The position numbers were made by a program, and so were the translations under genes. Of a DNA stretch of 64,000 bases, positions 17,965-25,272 are shown one piece after another. The notes below the pieces were generated by a model, which ran no database searches, had not been told where the DNA came from, and was given only the letters and a program-made list of their open reading frames with translations. Origin of the DNA: Butyricimonas paravirosa (lineage in GTDB: Bacteria > Bacteroidota > Bacteroidia > Bacteroidales > Marinifilaceae); NCBI RefSeq assembly GCF_032878955.1, contig NZ_CP043839.1, forward strand, positions 310,001-374,000, in the 5' to 3' direction. Within the stretch, counting starts at the first letter, position 1. Each line of letters begins with the position of its first letter.

Positions 17965-18285
17965 ATGAATGTTGAGTTTGAAAAGAAATATTTAGTTGAG
18001 TTATACGAAACTGGAAAAACATCAGATAAAAAACACCGTTTCCAGCCCAATATAATTAACGGCTATTTAAAATGTGTGAAAGCATTACTAAACTCCACGC
18101 GTATAGAAGATTTGTACAATTACCAAGCTCTAAACTATGAAAAATTGAAGGGTGATAAGAAGGGACTCTCTTCTCTACGTATAAATGACCAGTACAGGCT
18201 TGAATTTCGAGAAATTCCAAGCCAATCTAATCAAACGACAATAGAAATATGTTCATTAGTAGAGATCACGAATCATTATAAATAA
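17965..18285 (+). CDS. higB: HigB-type toxin
   Basis: A 106-residue RelE/ParE-superfamily protein of the HigB type, expected to cleave mRNA on the ribosome. The family pattern is visible in LNYEKLKGDKKGLSSLRINDQYRLEFRE, with the basic residues and Tyr/Arg of the nuclease face, and a C-terminal strand ending EICSLVEITNHYK. It precedes the antitoxin gene by 7 bases, the toxin-first order typical of higBA. The region is more AT-rich than its neighbours, consistent with acquisition by transfer. Confidence 0.88.
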   Translation: MNVEFEKKYLVELYETGKTSDKKHRFQPNIINGYLKCVKALLNSTRIEDLYNYQALNYEKLKGDKKGLSSLRINDQYRLEFREIPSQSNQTTIEICSLVEITNHYK

Positions 18286-18292
18286 ACGAGAT

Positions 18293-18613
18293 ATGGGAAC
18301 ATCCGCAAATAATTTACAGTCATTTCGTCCATTCCATCCGGGAGAACTGGTAAAAGAAGAATTGGAATGCAGAGGAATCAAACAAAAGGATTTTGCCAAA
18401 AAGTTTGGATTATCGTATAGCGCATTAAATGAAATTTTGAATGCCAAACGTCCAATATCAACTGAATTTGCATTATTTCTGGAAGCTGCATTAGATATAA
18501 ACGCAGATCTACTGGTAAGAATGCAAACAGACTATGATCTACAAATGGCTCGCAAGAATGATACACTACTTGAAAAACTAAATAGGATCAAGAATATAGC
18601 AGCAATATTTTAA
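18293..18613 (+). CDS. higA: HigA-type antitoxin
   Basis: A 106-residue XRE-family helix-turn-helix protein. The HigA signature HPGELVKEELECRGIKQKDFAKK leads into the DNA-binding helices (LSYSALNEILNAKRPISTEFALFLEAAL). It should neutralise the upstream toxin and repress the shared promoter, probably at the inverted repeat at 17901-17921. A hairpin follows 25 bases after the stop. Confidence 0.92.
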   Translation: MGTSANNLQSFRPFHPGELVKEELECRGIKQKDFAKKFGLSYSALNEILNAKRPISTEFALFLEAALDINADLLVRMQTDYDLQMARKNDTLLEKLNRIKNIAAIF

Positions 18614-18637
18614 CAAAGAAGTTATATATTAAATAAA

Positions 18638-18663
18638 TAAAGGGTGACAAAAGCCACCCTTTA
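18638..18663. terminator. Hairpin between convergent higA and LOG genes
   Basis: TAAAGGGTG and CACCCTTTA form a 9-bp perfect stem around an 8-base loop. The T-rich flank lies on the side that would terminate the - strand transcript; the + strand could also end here. Confidence 0.65.
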
Positions 18664-18770
18664 CATTCTAAACTAAACTAACCAAACTTTTGTATCACTA
18701 CAATAGTCAACTCATACGCTATATTAGCTTTGTAAATATAGAATATAAATATTAAAAAAACAAGTTTTTT

Positions 18771-19334
18771 TTAATATTTACTTGAAAAATCTTTAGCCTG
18801 ATAATTCTCGATATACTCCACTGCCTCTTCCACCGTATTTACGACGACATACAACCCATCATAGGCCTTTGACACGAATCCTTCCTTGCGAATATTATTG
18901 ATAAAAAGGAAAAAATACTCGTAAAAATCGTTCGTATTAAGGAAAATAATTGGTTTATTATGTATTCCAAGTTGTTTCAAGGTAATCACTTCCGTGATCT
19001 CTTCCAGCGTTCCCCATCCCCCGGGTAAAGCGATAAAAGCATCTGCTTTTTCACGCATCATGCTCTTTCGTTCTTTCATATCGGGAGCCACGATTAATTC
19101 GGAAATACCTTCTGCCGAAACACCCCGGTTCACGATGCATTGCGGAATGATCCCGGTCACCTCTCCCCCACCATTCTTCACGGCATCCGACACCTCACGC
19201 ATCAACCCGCAATTTGTCCCGCCATACAGCAACCCCCATCCCCGCATCACGATCTCTTTCCCCAAATCAGCCGCAGCCTCAAAATACACGTTATCGACAC
19301 TCTCCGATGATGCACAAAACACACAAATTTTCAT
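18771..19334 (-). CDS. LOG-family nucleotide hydrolase (TIGR00730)
   Basis: A 187-residue Rossmann-fold protein of the LOG family. The diagnostic PGGWGTLEEITE motif (PGGxGTxxE) lies at about residue 100, with GGTNCGLMREVSDA upstream. Family members hydrolyse nucleoside 5'-monophosphates such as cytokinin ribotides or AMP to base plus ribose phosphate; the older label is 'lysine decarboxylase-like'. The biological substrate in this organism is unknown. It lies downstream of gyrB on the same strand, with a repeat-bearing gap of 106 bases. Confidence 0.92.
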   Translation of the reverse strand: MKICVFCASSESVDNVYFEAAADLGKEIVMRGWGLLYGGTNCGLMREVSDAVKNGGGEVTGIIPQCIVNRGVSAEGISELIVAPDMKERKSMMREKADAFIALPGGWGTLEEITEVITLKQLGIHNKPIIFLNTNDFYEYFFLFINNIRKEGFVSKAYDGLYVVVNTVEEAVEYIENYQAKDFSSKY

Positions 19335-19343
19335 AGATTAAAA

Positions 19344-19407
19344 GTTACAGGTTGTAAGTCATTCATTTCATAAAACAAATTGCAGATTAATAGTACAAAC
19401 CTGTAAC
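19344..19407. repeat. GTTACAGGTT inverted repeat
   Basis: GTTACAGGTT at 19344-19353 and AACCTGTAAC at 19398-19407 are perfect reverse complements. The downstream text ATTAACCTGCAACTTGGAAC resembles ATTAACCTGGGATTTGTAACTTG upstream of fhs, pointing to one repeat family in two places. Confidence 0.55.
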
Positions 19408-19440
19408 CCATTAACCTGCAACTTGGAACTACATTGACGC

Positions 19441-21423
19441 TTAAGCGTCAATGTTAGCGTATGTAGCGTTCTGTTCGATAAACTGTCTACGAGGCGGCAC
19501 ATCGTCCCCCATAAGCATGGAGAAAATACGGTCTGCCTCGGCAGCATTCTCGATCGTCACCTGACGCAACGTTCTGCCGTCGGGAGACATCGTCGTGTCC
19601 CACAACTGTTCTGCTGTCATTTCACCAAGACCTTTGTAACGCTGGATATGCAAACTGCTCTCTTTACCCGCTCCCATTTCCTGGATCAATTGCAAACGCT
19701 GTTCTTCCGTCCAGCAATAGCGTTGATCCTTTCCTTTCTTCACGGAGTAAAGAGGCGGGGTTGCGATATACAAGTAACCGTTTTCAATTACCGATCTCAT
19801 GTAACGGAAAAATAATGTCATAATCAACGTGGCAATGTGCGCCCCGTCGACGTCGGCATCGGCCATGATCACGATCTTGTGGTAACGTATTTTTTCCAAA
19901 TTAACCGCTTTACTGTCTTCCGCTGTACCAATCGTGATACCCAAAGCTTGGAAGATCATCTTGATCTCCTCGCTTTCCCACACGCGATGAGCCAACGCTT
20001 TCTCCACGTTCAGGATTTTACCTCTCAATGGAAGGATTGCCTGGAATTTACGGTCACGCCCTTGTTTAGCTGTACCCCCTGCTGAGTCTCCCTCGACAAG
20101 GAATATCTCGCAGTTCTCCGGGTTATTATCCGAACAATCCGCCAATTTACCGGGCAAACCGGAACCGGAAAGCACCGTCTTCCGTTGCACAAGTTCACGG
20201 GCTTTACGGGCCGCATGACGAGCTTGTGCGGCAAGGATTACCTTGTCCACGATAGCACGGGCATCTTTCGGATGTTCCTCCAGATAATTTGCTAATGCGA
20301 CACTTACTGCTTGAGCCACGGCCGATCCAACCTCAGTATTACCTAACTTGGTCTTGGTCTGTCCCTCGAATTGAGGTTCTGCCACCTTCACGGAAATAAT
20401 AGCTGTCAGACCTTCACGGAAATCTTCCCCGCTAATATCAAACTTCAACTTGCTTAACATCCCGGAATTATCGGCATACGTCTTCAAGGTTTGCATCACT
20501 CCCCGACGGAATCCGGCAAGGTGTGTTCCCCCCTCGATCGTGTTGATATTATTCACGTAAGAGTAAACATTTTCCTTAAACTCCGTGTTGTAATGCATGG
20601 CCACCTCGATCGGAATTCCATTCTTTTCGGTCGTGATATGAATGGTTTCGTCAATCAATTTCTCCCGGGTTTCATCCAAGTATTCCACGAATTCACTCAA
20701 TCCTTTTTCCGAGTAGAAAACTTCTGACTTAAACTCGTTCGTGTCCGGATCAATCGTCCGTTTATCGGTTAACGACAAGCGGATCCCCCGGTTTAGGTAA
20801 GCCAACTCCCGCAAACGGGCAGCTAAAATATCATATTTATATTCTGTTACATAAAATATAGAATCATCCGGCTTGAAATAGATCGTCGTACCCGTCCGAT
20901 CCGTCTCGCCAATCACTTGCACATCTGCTAACGGGAATCCTTTACTGTACTCTTGGCACCAGATTTTACCTTCACGATAAATGGTTGCGACCAATTTCGT
21001 GGAAAGCGCGTTCACACAGGATACACCCACCCCGTGAAGTCCCCCGGAAACCTTGTAAGAACCTTTATCAAATTTACCACCGGCATGCAGAATCGTCATC
21101 ACGACTTCCAGTGCCGAGCGATTCTCTTTCTGGTTCATTCCCGTCGGAATTCCACGTCCATCGTCAGACACGCTGATCGAGTTATCCTCGTTAATCGTTA
21201 CATCGATATTTTTACAATAGCCAGCCAACGCCTCGTCAATCGAGTTATCGACCACCTCGTACACCAAATGATGCAATCCTTTCGTATTAACATCTCCAAT
21301 ATACATGGACGGACGCATACGAACGGCCTCCAACCCCTCCAACACTTGAATACTATCAGCCGAATACTCGTTATTCGTTTGCTCTATTTCTTCACTCATG
21401 TTCTGCTCTAATTCTTCACTCAT
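19441..21423 (-). CDS. gyrB: DNA gyrase subunit B
   Basis: A 660-residue ATPase subunit of gyrase, which introduces negative supercoils. The GHKL motifs are clear (EVVDNSIDEALAG, DDGRGIPTG, GGLHGVGVSCVNALS), as are the Toprim motifs (EGDSAGGTAKQGRD and DADVDGAHIATL) and the C-terminal RYKGLGEMTAEQLWDTT. The first 16 residues are a near-perfect tandem repeat (MSEELEQN then MSEEIEQT), so the ATG at 21399 could also serve as the start. A TATATTTG promoter box lies at 21510-21517. The length suits a Bacteroidota GyrB; ParE is less likely from the overall pattern. Confidence 0.95.
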   Translation of the reverse strand: MSEELEQNMSEEIEQTNNEYSADSIQVLEGLEAVRMRPSMYIGDVNTKGLHHLVYEVVDNSIDEALAGYCKNIDVTINEDNSISVSDDGRGIPTGMNQKENRSALEVVMTILHAGGKFDKGSYKVSGGLHGVGVSCVNALSTKLVATIYREGKIWCQEYSKGFPLADVQVIGETDRTGTTIYFKPDDSIFYVTEYKYDILAARLRELAYLNRGIRLSLTDKRTIDPDTNEFKSEVFYSEKGLSEFVEYLDETREKLIDETIHITTEKNGIPIEVAMHYNTEFKENVYSYVNNINTIEGGTHLAGFRRGVMQTLKTYADNSGMLSKLKFDISGEDFREGLTAIISVKVAEPQFEGQTKTKLGNTEVGSAVAQAVSVALANYLEEHPKDARAIVDKVILAAQARHAARKARELVQRKTVLSGSGLPGKLADCSDNNPENCEIFLVEGDSAGGTAKQGRDRKFQAILPLRGKILNVEKALAHRVWESEEIKMIFQALGITIGTAEDSKAVNLEKIRYHKIVIMADADVDGAHIATLIMTLFFRYMRSVIENGYLYIATPPLYSVKKGKDQRYCWTEEQRLQLIQEMGAGKESSLHIQRYKGLGEMTAEQLWDTTMSPDGRTLRQVTIENAAEADRIFSMLMGDDVPPRRQFIEQNATYANIDA

Positions 21424-21509
21424 ATGATATATTTAATTGTTTTTTCTTATTTCTTATATTCGCTAAACTGTTCATTCACAGCCGGAATTTCATCCCGACA
21501 CAAAACATA

Positions 21510-21517
21510 CAAATATA
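21510..21517 (-). promoter_or_regulatory. gyrB -7 promoter element
   Basis: The complement of CAAATATA reads TATATTTG, a full match to TAnnTTTG, about 87 bases before the gyrB ATG. Confidence 0.55.
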
Positions 21518-21564
21518 CGAAAAATTCATGTAACTTTAGCGAAATCAAGCGAGATAATACAAGA

Positions 21565-22449
21565 TTATCTTTGAAACAATTTCCACTGGAGAACTTCTCC
21601 TTTCACGAAAAGAGACTCCTTTCGGAAGGCAACTTTCTGTTCGCTATTCATTTTCTGCACGGAAGAGATCAGCCAGCCGGAATTGTACTCGGCCCGGTTA
21701 AAAAATTCGATCGTGAACATATAATTTTTCACCTGCAAACAATAGTACTTTATAGATTCGATTTTTTGTAGTTCTGCCGTCCCGCTGTACGTCAACCAAG
21801 AAAAAAGAGTCAGGTAATCCGGCTGAATTCCCTTCGCCCAATAGGTTACCAACGAAGTGTCTGCTACCATATTACTTGAAAGTTCCATGAAGTTCAATTC
21901 ATTATTAGCCGGGCCGATAAAGAAAAGAGAATCTACTTTCGGGGTGAAAGCCTTCTCGTTAAAAGGGCTACATCCCACGATAACCCATCGGCTATCGCCC
22001 TGTTCCCCCTGTTGAACTTTTAACGTCAAATTCACGCGTTCTTCCTTCCCCTTTATCTTGATTTTGCAGGTAATCACGGCATACCAATCCGGATCATAAA
22101 AAGACAACAAGGTGGAATCCTTCACAACCTGTTTCACGAATTCCTTTACAACCGGACTTTCCACCAATTTCTCGTTTCGTTGATTTACCAGGAATTGAAT
22201 CATCATTTCCCGATCCTTCATTACCGTAGCCATCTTTTCCAACAAAACGGAATCTAAATTCTCCTGCTGAAATGCATGTACCGTGTATTTCCCGTTAAAA
22301 CGCTGGAAAAACTCGTCCAGCATTTTAACACGCATCGTCAACACGTTATTTATCGCCCTGTCATCATCAAAACCTTGAGCCGCCAGAGTAACGCTCTGTA
22401 AACCACAAATAACGAGAAGGATGTATTTATATAAATTCAGTATTTTCAA
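21565..22449 (-). CDS. Exported protein, last gene of the srf operon
   Basis: A 294-residue protein with a signal peptide (hydrophobic core about residues 9-20, cleavage likely after VTLAAQ). The mature part is mixed helix and strand, with a core WYAVITCKIKIKGKEERVNL. No known domain was recognised. It starts 4 bases after the stop of the preceding exported protein gene and is the last member of the long - strand operon, so it is probably a periplasmic part of the same machinery. Its function is unknown. Confidence 0.78.
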   Translation of the reverse strand: MKILNLYKYILLVICGLQSVTLAAQGFDDDRAINNVLTMRVKMLDEFFQRFNGKYTVHAFQQENLDSVLLEKMATVMKDREMMIQFLVNQRNEKLVESPVVKEFVKQVVKDSTLLSFYDPDWYAVITCKIKIKGKEERVNLTLKVQQGEQGDSRWVIVGCSPFNEKAFTPKVDSLFFIGPANNELNFMELSSNMVADTSLVTYWAKGIQPDYLTLFSWLTYSGTAELQKIESIKYYCLQVKNYMFTIEFFNRAEYNSGWLISSVQKMNSEQKVAFRKESLFVKGEVLQWKLFQR

Positions 22450-22453
22450 GGTA

Positions 22454-23044
22454 TTATATATTATTATCCGTGATCGAAATATCCCCCAGTTTTACTTCGT
22501 AATACGTGCCTTCCGGCTTTTGAATAGGAACAAGTATGATCTGTATGTTCTTTTGCACGACATCGGAATAGGGACGATCACCTTCTCCCGTAAACTTTTG
22601 ACTCATGGAAACCACAGCCTCGTACTTCCCATCCGGACGCTTCTTGAAATTAGAAATGAAAAAGACATCATAAAAACGAATCGTCACTTTATCGTACACT
22701 TTCTCGGACAAGAAGGCGATTCTCACCAAATACTGACGAACCTTTAGTTTCCGGGGCTTGGGCCGGGATGTTGAATTTACCTCTACGATACGGTTTTCAT
22801 CTGAAAATAGACGTACGGCATTTTCGACTGCCGCGTTCTTGGCTGTTTTAGAAGTATTCTGATCGTTCTTCACCAAGACTTCCAGATAATTCTGTAATGA
22901 CTGTATCTTGTTTATGGCCTGCTTTTTAAATTCCTCACCACTAATCTCGTTCGATGGGAATAACTTATTCCTGAAAGTCTGGGCAGAAGTACTCAAAACG
23001 GCCAGCGTACAGACGCACGTGAATAGTAAAACTCTCTTTATCAT
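22454..23044 (-). CDS. Exported protein of the srf operon
   Basis: A 196-residue protein with a signal peptide ending near TSAQT. The mature part begins with helices and continues as a strand-rich domain (KVTIRFYDVFFISNF, DGKYEAVVSMSQKF, VKLGDISI). This outline resembles the N-terminal domain of the Sel1-repeat protein in the same operon, though I could only compare them by eye. The gap to the upstream zinc-ribbon gene is 7 bases. Its function is unknown; the location is probably periplasmic. Confidence 0.78.
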   Translation of the reverse strand: MIKRVLLFTCVCTLAVLSTSAQTFRNKLFPSNEISGEEFKKQAINKIQSLQNYLEVLVKNDQNTSKTAKNAAVENAVRLFSDENRIVEVNSTSRPKPRKLKVRQYLVRIAFLSEKVYDKVTIRFYDVFFISNFKKRPDGKYEAVVSMSQKFTGEGDRPYSDVVQKNIQIILVPIQKPEGTYYEVKLGDISITDNNI

Positions 23045-23051
23045 AGTTATA

Positions 23052-23591
23052 TCATTTTGTTACCACTAATTCGGTTATTTTCTTCGCATCATTCTTGGTC
23101 ACGGAAATGACCTGATATACTTCCCCCGTTAACCATAAATGATTCAAAAACTCCTTGGGAGTAAAACGCTGACCGATAAACCGGTCCTCCACGCAGACGG
23201 AATCAGGTGCGGCAAAGTCACTTAAAACCGTGTTCAACTGGGCGGGTGGTTGCGATAAATCTACATGTCCGGCAGACACCTCGCCTAAGTTTTTCTGGAT
23301 AAGCTCTATGATCTGGTCATTATTGGCAACGGGAGTTTCCGGGGTATTAACAGGATAGAAATACCACACGGCAAAAGCCACCGCCAACAGAACAACGACT
23401 AAGGTAGATATTCCGGCTATTTTTGCCACGTTAGCCCCTTGTTTCTTCCCACAATAGATGCAATATTTATATCCCGGATTCAACCAATTATGACAAGCCT
23501 TGCACGAGTGGGCTCCATTCAACACCAAACCACATTCCACGCAATATAACGCATCAGAATCATTATCATGACCACATCGAGAACATTTCAT
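23052..23591 (-). CDS. Double zinc-ribbon membrane protein
   Basis: A 179-residue protein starting MKCSRCGHDN. Two zinc ribbons occupy the first 50 residues (CxxC...CxxC, twice: SRCGHD, CVECG, CKACHNW, CIYCGKK), followed by a single transmembrane helix at about residues 61-79 and a C-terminal domain of about 100 residues. With the ribbons in the cytoplasm the C-terminal domain would be periplasmic. An ATG four codons earlier (23603) is possible but less like a zinc-ribbon start. It probably links cytoplasmic and periplasmic parts of the operon's products. Confidence 0.8.
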   Translation of the reverse strand: MKCSRCGHDNDSDALYCVECGLVLNGAHSCKACHNWLNPGYKYCIYCGKKQGANVAKIAGISTLVVVLLAVAFAVWYFYPVNTPETPVANNDQIIELIQKNLGEVSAGHVDLSQPPAQLNTVLSDFAAPDSVCVEDRFIGQRFTPKEFLNHLWLTGEVYQVISVTKNDAKKITELVVTK

Positions 23592-23616
23592 AACACTACA
23601 CATTTATCTATATACA

Positions 23617-25272
23617 TCAATCAAATTTCTTGGTAAAAATAATCATATTTTCCCTTAATCTATCAAAAACAAGTACAGTATCTATCACTTGCTCAAAATT
23701 ATGAGCTTGAATTGTTATTCTAAACGGACAAGTGTTCGATACCCGTTTATTATACATCTGCACCCCCACTTGAATTTCTCCCCGGGGCAATTCGTCAAAG
23801 AATATATTTTCCTGAGGATTCGCGATAGCCATTTCCGGTTTTGCATTTGCATCTACATCCAAAGTTCCTGTACAACCGCCACAAACCTGTCGTTTACGCT
23901 TGTAATAGATCGTATCCGAACAGGGATTAATCACGAGCAAATCCAAATCATCCGTGCTACCCCACTGCAAATTTATTCTCAAAGAACCTCTTTCACCCCG
24001 CAACACGGTATCCCTGGGAGGTTCCGTCAATGAATCCGGTGGAGCCGGAACAGTCTCCCGGTGCGTAACAGTAGAATCCGGTAAAACAGGGACGTCTGCA
24101 GGTCGCTGACACGAACAACTGCAATCCCGCAACAGCCATAATAACAGGAGTAATAACAATATACCCAACAACCAAAGCCACCAAGGTCTCTTTTTCTTGG
24201 GATAAACCGTCATTTGATAATAGTCTGCATCCGGCACGATCTTTAATTTCCCGGGAGCATCACCGATCTTCATTTTCACTTTTTTAGTTCCCCAGACATC
24301 ATGCAGATAGAAATTACCATTCTCATCCGTTGTTGTCCGGAGATTGATTCCTTCCCCCCAAACATGCACGGGAACTCCTGTCAGCACCTCGTTCAAATGA
24401 TTCATTACATGCACCGTCTTCCGGTTATGCGGAAGCGGGGCCTCTGCTGGTTGTTTCACACCCAACGGGGGTACCGGAGGCGGGGTTCCTTGTTTGGGCG
24501 GAACCGGGGGTACCGGAGGAGGCATTGGCTTATCCTCTGCCTCCAAAACCAACTGGTATTTCGCGTGATCCAACACGTTAAACCCTTTCAAGAAACGTTG
24601 TTTCCCTTCTTCCCGCACGTCATAAGCCTCGAAAGAAGTCCCGACAGGCAAAGAAAAATTACATTTTCCATTCCCGTCAGTCATCGCTTTCCAAGTACGT
24701 TCTCCTTGCTTGAAATGCAGTAAAACTTGGCTTGCCGGAGTTCCATCCGTATAAATGCAATCGATCATGACATTTCTCAAGGGTCTTATCTTCTGGATAA
24801 TCCCCATCTCTGCATTTGACGTGTTGCTCAAGAACCCCCATTCCGTTAGCACGAAATGTAACGTACCGTCCGCCAAGCGACTCATGTATACGCAATCTTC
24901 CAGTGAGGGGATCTCGATACATTGCAACAGTAATTGATAAAATGCCACGTAATCGGGATTCTTCACCCCATTGTCCGGATTAAAATGGGCCAACACGGTA
25001 TCAATCTTCTCTTTTAGAGCGGATTTTATTTCGTCCTGAACTTGCAGAGAACAGGACGCAAAAACAGCCCGCAAAGGAGAAAATTCTTCCTCGTATTCCG
25101 TGTACCAGCTAATTTGTTTCTTGAAACGGTCAATACTAGGTTCCGCAAAAATACGATATTCCTCATTTCTTCCCAGGTTACTCTTTATTTGACGGTATAA
25201 AGCAATCAATTCCAGATTGTCCCTGACAATAGGAACAACATGCTCCAATCCGGTTGTCCTCAGTAGTAGCAT
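23617..25272 (-). CDS. Membrane protein with shared N-domain and YfaP-like C-domain
   Basis: A 551-residue protein in five parts: an N-terminal helical domain (1-150) homologous by eye to that of the neighbouring subtilisin; a carboxypeptidase-regulatory-like beta domain (about 165-245); a PPPVPP linker (250-270) and a second such beta domain (about 285-355); one transmembrane helix at about 363-382 preceded by KKKRPWW, implying N-in; and a C-terminal domain (about 425-551) with the pattern LQWGSTDDLDLLVINP, which resembles YfaP/DUF2135. It is coupled to the subtilisin gene by a TGATG overlap. Its role is unknown; it probably spans the inner membrane. Confidence 0.82.
   Translation of the reverse strand: MLLLRTTGLEHVVPIVRDNLELIALYRQIKSNLGRNEEYRIFAEPSIDRFKKQISWYTEYEEEFSPLRAVFASCSLQVQDEIKSALKEKIDTVLAHFNPDNGVKNPDYVAFYQLLLQCIEIPSLEDCVYMSRLADGTLHFVLTEWGFLSNTSNAEMGIIQKIRPLRNVMIDCIYTDGTPASQVLLHFKQGERTWKAMTDGNGKCNFSLPVGTSFEAYDVREEGKQRFLKGFNVLDHAKYQLVLEAEDKPMPPPVPPVPPKQGTPPPVPPLGVKQPAEAPLPHNRKTVHVMNHLNEVLTGVPVHVWGEGINLRTTTDENGNFYLHDVWGTKKVKMKIGDAPGKLKIVPDADYYQMTVYPKKKRPWWLWLLGILLLLLLLWLLRDCSCSCQRPADVPVLPDSTVTHRETVPAPPDSLTEPPRDTVLRGERGSLRINLQWGSTDDLDLLVINPCSDTIYYKRKRQVCGGCTGTLDVDANAKPEMAIANPQENIFFDELPRGEIQVGVQMYNKRVSNTCPFRITIQAHNFEQVIDTVLVFDRLRENMIIFTKKFD

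Noticed and set aside
17814..18050. A small - strand frame overlapping the higB start
   Set aside because: It lies across the toxin-antitoxin promoter and the toxin coding region and has no recognisable features.
17965..18613. The higBA pair as part of a prophage
   Set aside because: No integrase, phage structural or lysis genes lie nearby; the flanking genes are ordinary chromosomal ones.
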